Numbered from the stretch's first letter, positions 35,048-47,753 are shown. The stretch is 64,000 nucleotides of DNA from Planctomycetota bacterium (GCA_014381555.1 JACNLO010000037.1:53335-117334), one strand, 5' to 3'. Numbers and translations are program-made. Notes: generated from the letters alone by a model not told the origin.

Positions 35048-38000
35048 ATCAGCGTTTGAATCAAACTTCTTCCACCTTGCGAACTGGGAACGCGCTCATC
35101 CTCGTTATTGGCATTCTTGTTCTTTTGGTTCTTGTGGCTACGGCATTTATTACTAGAGTACAAAGTGGTCGCGTTACAACATCTGCTCAACGAGATTCTG
35201 CTGAGATAAATGACCAAGCAAGAGCAGTTGGGCGTTTTGTCGCAGATGAAATCGCTTTGGCACTCTTTTGTCAAGAAGTGACCCCTGCAATTAGCCAAGG
35301 AAGCGCAAACGAACCAAGGCGTTCGCCTTCTCCAGAAGCCATTAGGTATGGAAGTGATAATGATGAACTCGGTGGTGGCCTGAACCCAAAACCATTTAAT
35401 TTTGCGCCCTATGAAGTTGTGCCATGGACAAATCCTCCAGACGGTGGCTCAATACCATCCGGTCCTGCAAATCCGCTAGGTGGCCCATCCTTTGGTGATT
35501 CCCGTTGGCTTAGGGATACAGAACCTCAGCGTATGGATTTAACTGTCGATGGTACTCCAGACACCTTTTCACACTGGCGTCATCTCACCAATTTGTCTCG
35601 AAGTGGCAATGCTTGGCGGATTGCATTTGATATTAGTGATATTACAAATGGTGGGCTCTTGACTAACCTTGATATTCCTGTTGAGCAATGGCCAGCAGTG
35701 AGACCCCTTAGCATTGGATCACTTGATTTGAGCGTGCCAGATGGAGATGAGGGGCAATATCCCGCGTTATCTTCAGACCCTTCTGGGCAAAATCACTTTA
35801 CGCTCATGACTGGGTGGCTTAATGGAGGAGCTTTATCTCCGACGGATCAAAACCGATTTCCTCAAAACTTTTTAGACCTTAGCGATCTTGATGGTGATAC
35901 TGTTCATAATGGAAGTGGAGAGCGATTAATTGATGGGTTTACGCGAGATACTATTCGGTGGAATGTCGAACGTACGTTGACGGATACTGATGGTGATGGA
36001 TTTACCGACGCATTCTGGCACCTTAGCCCACACTCGCTTGGATCTGACACGATGCAACTCGTTGCAGTTTCAATTACGGACAACAGTGCCCGTGGAAATA
36101 TGAACGTCGCAACTAAATTTGAAAAATCTGATTCTTCTAGCGGATATCAAGATGGCGAAGCCACTAAAGGGCACACTCCAGCGGATATTGCGCTTGTTGG
36201 TGATGCAGATGTTGGGTTTTTAGATAACCCCGCAAACTCGCCCGGTATACCAAATAGTGGGTCTTGGGTTGATTATGATGGCTTGGAAGATTTAACAGTT
36301 GCATGGAACTCTGCTCAATGGTCTGGTTCATCAAACGCAAGTATCCTCGATGAATTGGGTATAGAAATAGACGGCAATACACCAAATCCAAATTTGGAAG
36401 ACATCAGCCCTGCTGGAAATCTTTCAAGTACGAACGACATCTATTCAAGTTATGGCAGGCGATGGTATTGGCAACTTGCAGGACGAGATCCATTTTCTGC
36501 AACAAATGGCTTCCGTCCCTATACCACAGCGGATGAATTAGAACTCCGCATCGTTGAGGGAAACAATTACCAATTTGCCGGGTCACGCTTAGAGCGTAGT
36601 TTGAATAGTGTCGATTCATCGGACACTCAATTCCTCCGAAGTAGTTTTTATCGCCACGAGGCATCTGAGACACGTGATCAACTCAACAATAAGGAATTGC
36701 TTTTTGATAATCGCCGAAAACTCACGGCGTTTAACGGTGTCCGGAATGATTTGTTGCCCCCGTGGTTGCGTTGGGAAGAGCGGTTTTGGCAACGATACGA
36801 TTCAACCGGAACGTTACCTCGTGGGTATGACGCATTTAAACTCGAAAGTTACAACAATGACTTTCAGACTTGGGGTTCACTTTTTCCGCCGTCAATTCCA
36901 CAGGAAGTTGGAGAGGCAATGTCGCTCTTGGATCCAAATGATCCTGATTATGAAGTAAATCTGTTTAGGACAGCAAACTTTGTTGTGAATACATGGCGTG
37001 AACAATCCCGAACTAAAGTAGATTTGCGTGAATATTACGACCCAACTCCACCTACTGCGGAATGGGCTATTTGGTGGGAGTCCAACGCTGATGGCAAATT
37101 GACTCTGAGCCAACGAGCGCCACTTCAAATTTTTCTCGCTATGACAGATGCCCAAGAAAAGGGGGTGAGTTCGCTTGATTTTGCTGATTTGCCTGCCCAT
37201 GGACCCCTTGGAACTTATACCGAGCCAGATATGGATGCTCAATGGACTACTGATGGTCCTGTAAACAATTATTACCAACAAGCTCGACTCATGTCTGCTG
37301 GACTTGCATCAAATATTATGTCATATCTTGATGCAGATGATCGATGGCGAGACCATTCGCCATTCGCTACCCATGTTTCAGGTGTTACAGCAAAAGTAGA
37401 CACGCCTCTTTCAAGTGCTGTAGCTCCACCCGTCCTTGGCAATAATGGTTGGGAAGATGCAGAGGAAGGAGAGAACAACCTTCCGTATGCAGATGTTCCA
37501 GTCCTCGGACCAAATGATGGCGACATCGTGATGCTCGGGCTTGAAGCGCAACCATTTATTATGGAAGCATTCATTGGACATGCACATGGTGCTGAAACAG
37601 AAGAATATAATCCAGGAGCCTGCTGTTTAGATGGTTTTTGTGAAATGACCTCAGAATTGACTTGTGTTGCCCTCAATGGTACTTTTGAAGGTTCAGAGAA
37701 TTGTCTTCTTGCAAATTGTGAGTACGGTGCATGCTGTCTTCCTGATGGTGGATGCATCGTGATGAGACCAAGTAACTGTAATACGTTACAGGGTGAATAT
37801 AGGGGCGATGGCACAATCTGTGAGTTGAATAAATGTATTGGGCGTTGTTGTCTATATATGGGGAAATGTGAAGAACTTTCATTTCGCAGTTGTACTGAAC
37901 TTGGCGGAGCATTTGCAGGGTACGAGACTCAATGTTCTGGCGATTGCCAAACCCTTGGAGCATGTTGCGTTGAAAGTGGCAGTTGCGTTGATGTTCTTAG

Positions 38001-41000
38001 TCTAGAGGCATGTTCGTCACTTGGAGGAACATATCGAAGTCTTCAGTTTTGCAACTCTAATCCTTGTACCACGCCTTGTTGCTTGGACTACACCCAGTGT
38101 GTTGATGTCACAACAACAGCGTGTAATGATTTGGGCGGGGTATATTTTGGGCAAGACCAAACTTGCACGGAGTTATCATGTCAAGCAGCAGGTTCATGTT
38201 GTGTAGGAAGTGAAAGTTGTACCGCAGTTTCCTCCCTTCAAGAATGCAATACGATAAACGGTGACTTTATTGCAGGTGTGCAATGTGTAGAAACGCCGTG
38301 TAATAGCTCTTGTTGTTTAGGAGAAGGGACATGCATTGAAGTTTCCCTCGGCATTTGTATAAGTCTTGATGGAACATATATTCAGGGTTATGCTTGCGAT
38401 ATAAGCCCTTGTAGAAGTGCGTGTTGTTTTTACACGGGTGGGTGCGAAGTCATGTTGCAAGATACTTGCGACTTGTTCGGAGGTGTGTATAAAGTTGGTG
38501 AGTATTGCGTTGATTCCCCATGTGTTCCATCTGGTGCATGTTGTTTGCCAGATGACGGAGGTTGTCTTCAAGCTTTGCTCGAGACATCGTGTTTAGCACT
38601 TGGTGGTACGTATACAGGCGATGATGTTGATTGTGGAACTGTTCCATGTGGGCCAAGCGAACTTCGTGGGGCTTGTTGTTTAGATACGGGGTACTGCCAA
38701 GATGTTAATGTTGCTAGTGCATGTGATGATATTGGCGGGGAGTTTCAAGGCGAGTTGGTTAGATGCGATGAATTGCCAGCGCCATGTTCAGAAACATCAG
38801 CTTGTTGCGTAGGAAACGGGACATGTCTAGAATTAGAAATAGATAACTGTGCAAATATAGGAGGTGACTTTAACCCAGGTCAAACATGTGAGGAAAGTGT
38901 TTGTATTGGTGCTTGTTGCTTCCCCCTTGGAATTTGTCTTGATAATTATTCGGCGGATTGTCTTGCACTAGGAGGAACATTTTTCTTTGACCGATCATGT
39001 GACACGGAGCCCTGCTTGCCAATTGGAGCGTGTTGTATTAGCAGTCAATTCTGTGATGAACTCACATCAGATATGTGTATTATCACTCTTGGAGGTTCAT
39101 ACGAAGGGGATCAAACAACATGTGTGTCGGATCCATGTGCATTAGGCGTTGAAGGGGCATGTTGTATTGAACCAGTTGGCTGTGTGATGGTTATTCAATC
39201 TATGTGCGATGAAGCAAACGGTATTTGGGAGAGTAGCGGTAGTTGTCTTTTAGAAACATGTTCAATCGGTTCGTGCTGTTTAGACAATGGCACCACCGCT
39301 AATTGCGTTGATACAGCGAACAGCTCATCGTGCGATATCCTTGGAGGTATTTACACTGCAGGACAACTCTGTGCAACGGATCCCTGCGTTGGTGCGTGTT
39401 GCCTTTGGGCGGGTGGATGCGAAATGATGTCAATGGATTCCTGTGAAGCTCTTAAGGACCCCGATGGTAATGGAGAATGGGAAACAAATGATGCCCCTGG
39501 AGATTTCCAAGGTGTTGGGGAACCTTGTGGTCCTGCAGCTTGTGCAGCAAGTGGTTCGTGTTGTTTGATGAGCGATACATGCGTTGATATTGTGGGTGTC
39601 CGCGACTTCACCGAGTACTGTGAGGTTGTTCTGGGTGGCATCTATCGTCCAGGTGAATTCTGTGCAGATTCAGATTGCGGTGGAGCATGTTGCCTAGCCT
39701 TCTCGCCATGTTCTTATGTGCCCGAGGAGCAGTGTATTGAACTTGGCGGAACATATGCTGGTGATGGTGTGTCTTGCTTTGGACCAGATCAAGTTCCAGA
39801 CACTGGTGATGAGCCGTGTGTGTTTGAAGGTGCTTGTTGTTTTGGTTCAGGAAGTTGCATTGATGTTAGTGAAGAGGCACACTGTGATAATCTCGGTGGT
39901 ACTTACAAGAATGCAGAGGAGTGTATTGATACACCTTGTATTCAATATTTCATCGTAAATGATAATGTTGACCCTGATGATGTTGGCAGGAACCTTTGGT
40001 CTGATTTTCAGGGAACATATGCAGTGGTGCAGTTAGCAAATCCGTTCAATCGAATTATCGATTTACAAGATTATTCTGTAGAATTTTTTGGCAAGGAGTT
40101 TAAGTTCGATTCTATTGTTACGCCCGGAGTTCCAGACCCGACCGCTTTGCTTCTTCCTCCGGCAACACCTGAGAATCCCGCCACCCTAATTTTGTATGCA
40201 TTTCCTGAAGATGCAGATATGCCTGATGCTTCAATCTTTGCTGATCCGCTTGATCCAATTCAAATTATTCCAGATTTAAATGAGGACTGGAAGGATTTTC
40301 TTGACATTGAAGAAGATGACCATCCACAGGATGATGTAAATACCGTTGATGATCCAAACACCGTGCCATACGAAGGTGTCGAAAAAACCTTGATAATTAA
40401 AGTCCCTTCATTTACATCGGATTTACTTCCTGGGTGGGAGACAACTCGAGGGTATTACGATGATCTAGACTGGAATAAGGACGATACCGAGTACAACGCT
40501 GTTGCCTTGTATAAATTTGACGAGGACCAGCGAGTTCTCATTGACCGGATTGATGCCCCAGGGAAATCTAGTGGAGCAACATTAGCAAATAGAGTAAGTG
40601 AAGACCTTGAAACCCAATGGAATAAAGTTGGGGATACGGGATATGTAAATACATTCATTCCCTTCGAGCCAAATACTGAAACGATTCTTGTGCACTGGGA
40701 CCGTGTGACTCGAGCTTGGGGGCTTGATGTTCCAGAGGATGGCGGATGGGACAATGACACTTATGACGCTACTGAAAGAAACCCGCGCTATGTATTTGCC
40801 GCGAATGATTTCATTCGAAATGGTGATGATGTTGATGACCCGTTGAATCCTAATGAGCCAGAGTTTAATGGGAAGCGAAGGATTACAAAAAATGTGTACG
40901 AGGGGTCTCAAATCTATCTTGAACATAGTTCAGAGTTTCATTGGACTGAATTTTCTGACCCAGACGACTTTGACGGTAACGGTGAACTGGATGACAATGC

Positions 41001-42654
41001 AGTTTTTCCTGCTGATGATGACGAATTGACGGATTTTCCAGACCCATGGTTTACAACATATCTCTGGCACCCCAGCGCTGATGATACGAATCCGTACGAC
41101 GAACTCGTTCGTGGTGGATACCGCCATCGAAAGCCAACCTTCTTTGATATGAATAAAATTGAAAATCCACCATTCCCTGACAAGGGGTGGTATGGACAAA
41201 CATTGAATTCAAGCAGTACGACCTCAGTCGTGCCTGCGTATGAAGATACAAATGGTTCAGATGGTATTGAACATGATAGGGGTGAACTCAATATGGGCTT
41301 AACATTCCCGCTTCAGATGTTGCAAAAAGATGATGACTTTGATCAGGTGGGCGAGTTACTCAATGTTTGGCTCTTTGGGCATATGCTTGAAGGCGACTAC
41401 TTCCCGTCACCAAATCCAGATGACGAGGATTATGATTACAACCTAGAATTGCCGCTAAGCCATCTTGATCATGGAACTCAAGTCAATGCTGGCACTATTA
41501 CAACGTTTAGCGAATTCATGTACCCAAATTGGCAAATTGAAGATTGGTGGGCACCATTGGTTGGTACTATTGACGATAACGATGAACTCGTCCTCGATGA
41601 AAGAGTGAATCGTCTTCGGTTTCTTCCTCAGGGATCAGGCGGTGAGAATAGTGAGCCGACTCCATTTATGATGGGTGGCCGAAGTGAATATATTGGTCCC
41701 GGTCAAGCAGACGCGTTGAATCACCCGTGGCCTCGCCAGCCAATTGCAACTAGAATACTCGATTCATTTGTCTGTGATGGTCCTGGTAGGGTGGACTTTA
41801 CTGGCGATGCTGAAGATGATGATTTATCACCTATATCATCATCACAATATCAGTGGCCATCTATGCACTCGCTCTTTAACGCAAACGGTTTCTCCGGCAA
41901 AGCGACGCCAGGCATGATCAATATCAACACTGCACCAGTAGAAGTTCTTCGTATGTTGCCACACATGTATAAGGTTGTGCATCGTACTTCTGCGGGTACT
42001 GGTAACCCGCGCTCAGTTCTTCCTGAAGCGATGGTGCAATGGCGTGAGGGCACCAATGGAGGTTGGAGCACAACAGACGACACGGGAATACCTGGCGGTA
42101 CAGATTATTCTGACCGTGCGTTGACACTTGAAATGGAACTTGGTACTGGTCCAAAACAAACACGTGGTTTCTCCTCTCCAGGAGAGATTGGATTACTGCG
42201 TCCTGCTGATCCTTTAGGAGATTATGCTCCTGATGATGCAGTGGATGAACCATGGTCAACGACGAAATACGCAGATGCTTGGAGAATTGACTTTGCTGCA
42301 CTTGAACCGTTTGATGAAACGGGTGATTTAGGGGCTCACATCAGCACAGATGTAAACCCAATGGATTATTACGGTGAAGATTCGGTTAAGGGTGATCGAG
42401 TAAGTTCTGACGCTGAAGAGTTAAATATGTTGCAGGCAGGGATCTCCAACCTGATTTCGACAAATAGCGATATATTCACAGTGCATATGAGAATAAGAAC
42501 GTTCAAACGTAATCCGATTACAGCAACTTGGGATGCCACAGATCTTAGATATATTATTGATGACAGCAGGTATGTCATGCTTGTAGATCGAAGTAATGTG
42601 AATACACCTGCGGACAAGCCAAGGATTGTGTACTTCGAGAAATTGCCAAACTAA
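35044..42654 (+). CDS. Giant GspK-like tip protein with 19 six-cysteine repeats
   Basis: A 2536-residue protein. Its N-terminal membrane segment (TGNALILVIGILVLLVLVATAF, about residues 15-37, first 20 shown by class) resembles PilX/GspK-type proteins and lacks the FTLIE Glu. Up to about residue 850 there are acidic calcium-like loops (DLDGDT, DTDGDGFTD). Residues 858-1632 are 19 repeats of about 40 residues with the pattern G-A-CC-x3-5-C-x7-C-x3-GG-x-Y-x-G-x4-C-x4-C. The end (about 2290-2400) contains MININTAPVEVLRMLP, the helix-hairpin-helix typical of GspK. It closes the pseudopilin operon. GspK caps the pseudopilus, so this is inferred to be a very large surface-exposed tip, perhaps an adhesin. 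Confidence 0.8.
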   Translation: MNQRLNQTSSTLRTGNALILVIGILVLLVLVATAFITRVQSGRVTTSAQRDSAEINDQARAVGRFVADEIALALFCQEVTPAISQGSANEPRRSPSPEAIRYGSDNDELGGGLNPKPFNFAPYEVVPWTNPPDGGSIPSGPANPLGGPSFGDSRWLRDTEPQRMDLTVDGTPDTFSHWRHLTNLSRSGNAWRIAFDISDITNGGLLTNLDIPVEQWPAVRPLSIGSLDLSVPDGDEGQYPALSSDPSGQNHFTLMTGWLNGGALSPTDQNRFPQNFLDLSDLDGDTVHNGSGERLIDGFTRDTIRWNVERTLTDTDGDGFTDAFWHLSPHSLGSDTMQLVAVSITDNSARGNMNVATKFEKSDSSSGYQDGEATKGHTPADIALVGDADVGFLDNPANSPGIPNSGSWVDYDGLEDLTVAWNSAQWSGSSNASILDELGIEIDGNTPNPNLEDISPAGNLSSTNDIYSSYGRRWYWQLAGRDPFSATNGFRPYTTADELELRIVEGNNYQFAGSRLERSLNSVDSSDTQFLRSSFYRHEASETRDQLNNKELLFDNRRKLTAFNGVRNDLLPPWLRWEERFWQRYDSTGTLPRGYDAFKLESYNNDFQTWGSLFPPSIPQEVGEAMSLLDPNDPDYEVNLFRTANFVVNTWREQSRTKVDLREYYDPTPPTAEWAIWWESNADGKLTLSQRAPLQIFLAMTDAQEKGVSSLDFADLPAHGPLGTYTEPDMDAQWTTDGPVNNYYQQARLMSAGLASNIMSYLDADDRWRDHSPFATHVSGVTAKVDTPLSSAVAPPVLGNNGWEDAEEGENNLPYADVPVLGPNDGDIVMLGLEAQPFIMEAFIGHAHGAETEEYNPGACCLDGFCEMTSELTCVALNGTFEGSENCLLANCEYGACCLPDGGCIVMRPSNCNTLQGEYRGDGTICELNKCIGRCCLYMGKCEELSFRSCTELGGAFAGYETQCSGDCQTLGACCVESGSCVDVLSLEACSSLGGTYRSLQFCNSNPCTTPCCLDYTQCVDVTTTACNDLGGVYFGQDQTCTELSCQAAGSCCVGSESCTAVSSLQECNTINGDFIAGVQCVETPCNSSCCLGEGTCIEVSLGICISLDGTYIQGYACDISPCRSACCFYTGGCEVMLQDTCDLFGGVYKVGEYCVDSPCVPSGACCLPDDGGCLQALLETSCLALGGTYTGDDVDCGTVPCGPSELRGACCLDTGYCQDVNVASACDDIGGEFQGELVRCDELPAPCSETSACCVGNGTCLELEIDNCANIGGDFNPGQTCEESVCIGACCFPLGICLDNYSADCLALGGTFFFDRSCDTEPCLPIGACCISSQFCDELTSDMCIITLGGSYEGDQTTCVSDPCALGVEGACCIEPVGCVMVIQSMCDEANGIWESSGSCLLETCSIGSCCLDNGTTANCVDTANSSSCDILGGIYTAGQLCATDPCVGACCLWAGGCEMMSMDSCEALKDPDGNGEWETNDAPGDFQGVGEPCGPAACAASGSCCLMSDTCVDIVGVRDFTEYCEVVLGGIYRPGEFCADSDCGGACCLAFSPCSYVPEEQCIELGGTYAGDGVSCFGPDQVPDTGDEPCVFEGACCFGSGSCIDVSEEAHCDNLGGTYKNAEECIDTPCIQYFIVNDNVDPDDVGRNLWSDFQGTYAVVQLANPFNRIIDLQDYSVEFFGKEFKFDSIVTPGVPDPTALLLPPATPENPATLILYAFPEDADMPDASIFADPLDPIQIIPDLNEDWKDFLDIEEDDHPQDDVNTVDDPNTVPYEGVEKTLIIKVPSFTSDLLPGWETTRGYYDDLDWNKDDTEYNAVALYKFDEDQRVLIDRIDAPGKSSGATLANRVSEDLETQWNKVGDTGYVNTFIPFEPNTETILVHWDRVTRAWGLDVPEDGGWDNDTYDATERNPRYVFAANDFIRNGDDVDDPLNPNEPEFNGKRRITKNVYEGSQIYLEHSSEFHWTEFSDPDDFDGNGELDDNAVFPADDDELTDFPDPWFTTYLWHPSADDTNPYDELVRGGYRHRKPTFFDMNKIENPPFPDKGWYGQTLNSSSTTSVVPAYEDTNGSDGIEHDRGELNMGLTFPLQMLQKDDDFDQVGELLNVWLFGHMLEGDYFPSPNPDDEDYDYNLELPLSHLDHGTQVNAGTITTFSEFMYPNWQIEDWWAPLVGTIDDNDELVLDERVNRLRFLPQGSGGENSEPTPFMMGGRSEYIGPGQADALNHPWPRQPIATRILDSFVCDGPGRVDFTGDAEDDDLSPISSSQYQWPSMHSLFNANGFSGKATPGMININTAPVEVLRMLPHMYKVVHRTSAGTGNPRSVLPEAMVQWREGTNGGWSTTDDTGIPGGTDYSDRALTLEMELGTGPKQTRGFSSPGEIGLLRPADPLGDYAPDDAVDEPWSTTKYADAWRIDFAALEPFDETGDLGAHISTDVNPMDYYGEDSVKGDRVSSDAEELNMLQAGISNLISTNSDIFTVHMRIRTFKRNPITATWDATDLRYIIDDSRYVMLVDRSNVNTPADKPRIVYFEKLPN
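37615..39939 (+). repeat. 19 tandem six-cysteine protein repeats within the giant GspK-like gene
   Basis: Nineteen in-frame units of about 111-160 bases each start with a CC pair, usually as GACC or GSCC. They share a GG-x-(Y/F) core and the last two Cys. The DNA has diverged strongly between units while the Cys and Gly positions are kept, so the array looks old and under selection for the fold, not recently expanded. Unit 16 carries an extra DPDGNGEWETND insert and unit 18 an extra PDQVPDTGDEP insert. Confidence 0.9.
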
Positions 42655-42674
42655 GAAAATTTTAAACAATTTAG

Positions 42675-42724
42675 CCCGTCTCGCCACGCTCATCCGCAAA
42701 ATGACATGGTGGGGCGGGTTTTTT
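42675..42724 (+). terminator. Intrinsic terminator after the giant gene
   Basis: CCCGTCTCGCC and GGTGGGGCGGG pair over 11 bp including three G-U pairs, with a 22-base loop, and are followed directly by six T. It closes the pseudopilin operon 20 bases after the stop, so the next repeat protein must have its own promoter. Confidence 0.85.
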
Positions 42725-42881
42725 ATGAGGCAATTGGTGAGGAAAGAGAATAAACCCACACTTTGGCGTCAATTTGAAATTTTAAATGCATCCATTTTTT
42801 TAACTAGTAGTATTATGAAGATAGTGCGAATGCACAGAATCTAAGATTTATAGGAAAGTTTGAGCAAAAAGGAGAATTGGA

Positions 42882-44012
42882 ATGATTACGGTTAAATGGA
42901 TGTTAGGACTCGCAATCTGTATGTGTACAACGATTGCCTCTGCACAGAATGGTGACATGGGCGCATGTTGCTTTGCAGATGGATGCCAAGTAATGCCAGA
43001 AAATTATTGCCTCAAAGCTGGTGGTGATTGGCAAGGGGCAGGTACAACCTGTGCGGATTCATGTGGCGGTGGAGGAAATTTTGGAGCCTGCTGTTTTACA
43101 GGTCAATGTTTTGATGTTTCTGAAGAACTCTGTGCAGTGCAGGGTGGTGACTGGCAGGGTGCTGGTTCACATTGTGCTGATGCAACTTGCGATGGTGGAG
43201 GTGGTGATGAAGGTGCTTGCTGCATCGATGCCACTTGCCACATGTTGACCCAAGAGCATTGCGCTGCTGAAGGTGGTCAATGGCACGGTATGCCATGCGA
43301 TCAAGTTGAATGCGACGACATTACAGTTGGCGCATGTTGTTTTGATAATGAATGTGTAATGACTGGAATGGAAGAATGTTATATGAATAACGGTTTTTGG
43401 GTCGGTGGCTCTTGCGCAGATGTTCAGTGCAATGGTCCAGAAATTGGTGCATGTTGCTTAGGAGATATGTGTTTTGATTTAACTGAAGAACATTGTGCAC
43501 AAGAAGGTGGGCAATGGCATAACACTGGTTGTGATGCAATTGAGTGTGTTGGAGAAGAAACTGGCGCTTGTTGTGTCGAGGGATATTGTGAAATTGTATT
43601 GCCAATGACATGCGAAAAAATTGGCGGTCAGTTCCATGGTGTTGGTACGCCATGTGAAGATGTTTCATGTGGCGAGCCACAACACGGTGCTTGCTGTGTT
43701 GAAAATGATTTTTGCGTCATGATTACTGAAGAACATTGTTTTAATGAAGGTGGCGATTGGCAGGGTGCTGGAACGAACTGCGAAGATGCAGAATGCGGTG
43801 GCAGTAACATGCCTGGTGCTTGTTGCATCAATGGTGGCTGCTTGATGCTCTTTGCCGAAGAATGTGATTCCGTAAGTGGCACGTTTAATCCTGAATCCCA
43901 TTGTGCTGAAGTTGAATGTGTGATGTCTTGCGATGCCGATGTCAATGGCGATGGCGTTGTAGATGTTACCGACTTACTTGCAGTTGTTGGTGCCTGGGGA
44001 CTTTGCCCATAA
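42882..44012 (+). CDS. Secreted protein of eight six-cysteine repeats with dockerin-like tail
   Basis: A 376-residue exported protein. A signal peptide (MITVKWMLGLAICMCTTIASA, cut before QNG) is followed by eight repeats of the same GACC family as in the giant gene upstream. The repeats are more uniform here, with GGxWQGAG or GGQWH cores. It ends in DVNGDGVVDVTDLLAVVGAWG, then LCP. This single calcium-loop, dockerin-like tail is frequent on secreted proteins of Phycisphaerae and probably anchors or sorts them. It is a separate unit between two terminators, with an AAGGAG ribosome-binding site. A role as partner or decoy of the giant tip protein is inference. Confidence 0.85.
   Translation: MITVKWMLGLAICMCTTIASAQNGDMGACCFADGCQVMPENYCLKAGGDWQGAGTTCADSCGGGGNFGACCFTGQCFDVSEELCAVQGGDWQGAGSHCADATCDGGGGDEGACCIDATCHMLTQEHCAAEGGQWHGMPCDQVECDDITVGACCFDNECVMTGMEECYMNNGFWVGGSCADVQCNGPEIGACCLGDMCFDLTEEHCAQEGGQWHNTGCDAIECVGEETGACCVEGYCEIVLPMTCEKIGGQFHGVGTPCEDVSCGEPQHGACCVENDFCVMITEEHCFNEGGDWQGAGTNCEDAECGGSNMPGACCINGGCLMLFAEECDSVSGTFNPESHCAEVECVMSCDADVNGDGVVDVTDLLAVVGAWGLCP
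42960..43919 (+). repeat. Eight tandem six-cysteine protein repeats
   Basis: Eight units of about 110-130 bases, each beginning GACC, lie in one frame. The CC, single C, EExC, GG and final two Cys positions line up with the repeats of the giant gene 3 kb upstream. Units 1, 2 and 7 are the closest to each other, sharing the DWQGAG core. Confidence 0.9.
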
Positions 44013-44038
44013 AATGGCAATAAAGATGTGAAAGCATA

Positions 44039-44067
44039 GGGCGTGGCTATGAGCCACGCCCTTTTTT
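44039..44067 (+). terminator. Intrinsic terminator after the repeat protein
   Basis: GGGCGTGGCT and AGCCACGCCC form a perfect 10-bp stem around a 3-base loop, followed by six T. It ends 13 bases before the uppS start codon, so uppS must be read from a promoter overlapping this hairpin, or by read-through. Confidence 0.93.
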
Positions 44068-44080
44068 GTAGAATACGTAG

Positions 44081-46432
<2,352 letters not shown>

Positions 46433-46592
46433 TGTAGAATCCTGTACCCGTTTACCCTATCCTAGCCCCAATCCCTCGAGCCCCTTACTCATGCTTACCC
46501 AGTTTAACAACTCTGAATTGCTTCTTCAAGGTAATTCTTGTGGTTTTGAGCAACAATTCAATGCAGAGCCATGGTTAACAGAGGCAAATACG

Positions 46593-47753
46593 GTGAATTC
46601 AGTCTATATACATGTGCCTTTCTGTTTTCATAAATGCCATTATTGTGATTTCTTTAGCATAGCCGGAGCCGAGAATCTTTATGAACCGTTCATAAAGCGA
46701 CTCACGAAAGAACTCGAGTTTGTTGGGCGGCATCTTGATATTGTCAAGACAATTTATATCGGTGGTGGCACGCCCACCATTTTTGAGCCCAAACTCTTTG
46801 AAGACATGTTGCAGTCAGTCGCAATGTACTTGCCCAGAACGGCACAGTGTGAGTGGACTATCGAAGCAAATCCAGAAACCGTCACAGCGCAGAAGGCTGA
46901 ATCGATGGTCCGTCACGGTGTAAACCGAGTGAGTATTGGGGCTCAATCGTTTCATCCAACTTTACTCAAGGCGCTTGAGAGATGGCATGATCCAACGAGT
47001 GTTGGCAAAGCAGTTGATTGTGTTCGCAAAGTTGGTATTTCTGATATTAATCTTGATCTCATCTATGCAATTCCATCGCAAACGGAAGAACAAATGTTCA
47101 GCGATCTTAATCAAGCAATTTCTTTGGCGCCCACACATTTTAGCTGTTATTCACTTATCTATGAGCCAAACACCCCGCTGAGAGTTCGTTTAGAAAAAGG
47201 GGAAGTGAATCAGATTGAACATGAACTTGAAGCTTCAATGTTTGAAGGCGTGAAATCACATCTTGAACAAGAGGGGTATCTGCAATACGAAATTAGCAAC
47301 TTCGCCAAGCCAGGCAAAGAGTGTAAGCACAACATAGCGTATTGGACAAATCAGTCATGGTGGCCATTTGGTCCTTCAGCTTCTGGGCATCTCTCAGGTA
47401 AGAGATGGAAAAATACGCCACGTATTCCAGCGTATATTTCTTCAGGAAATATGCCGCCAATTGTTGATGTTGAGAAGCTTGATTCAGATAAAAGTGCAGG
47501 TGAATCCTTCATGGTTGAGCTTCGGTTGGTAAGGGGAGTGGATCGTGCGCGAGTGGAGGAATTGATTTCTCGTTCGAACAATAGATGGCGTGAAAACGTA
47601 ATTAAACGATATGTGCATGATGGATTACTCCATTGGAAAAATGATTGCCTCGCGCTTACTAAGACAGGAATGCGCTTTGCTGATACGGTGATGCTCGCAT
47701 TGCTCATGGAAGATGAAAAGATGACCGATACCAAAGAGCGAACAAGCACATGA
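46593..47753 (+). CDS. hemW: HemW-like radical SAM protein
   Basis: A radical SAM protein of the HemN/HemW group with the cluster motif in HVPFCFHKCHYCDFF (CX3CX2C) and the following GGGTPTIF. The ANPETVT, NRVSIGAQSF and DINLDLIYAIPSQTEEQ blocks fit HemW, a heme chaperone, and not HemN. I chose the GTG at 46593, preceded by AGAGG, because it gives MNSVYIHVPFC, the usual HemW N-terminus. An ATG at 46491 would add 34 unconserved residues. It overlaps the next gene as ATGA. Confidence 0.87.
   Translation: MNSVYIHVPFCFHKCHYCDFFSIAGAENLYEPFIKRLTKELEFVGRHLDIVKTIYIGGGTPTIFEPKLFEDMLQSVAMYLPRTAQCEWTIEANPETVTAQKAESMVRHGVNRVSIGAQSFHPTLLKALERWHDPTSVGKAVDCVRKVGISDINLDLIYAIPSQTEEQMFSDLNQAISLAPTHFSCYSLIYEPNTPLRVRLEKGEVNQIEHELEASMFEGVKSHLEQEGYLQYEISNFAKPGKECKHNIAYWTNQSWWPFGPSASGHLSGKRWKNTPRIPAYISSGNMPPIVDVEKLDSDKSAGESFMVELRLVRGVDRARVEELISRSNNRWRENVIKRYVHDGLLHWKNDCLALTKTGMRFADTVMLALLMEDEKMTDTKERTST

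Noticed and set aside
37615..43919. CRISPR-like or recent DNA repeat array
   Set aside because: The periodicity is at protein level. DNA units vary in length and sequence, lie in frame, and have no unique spacers.
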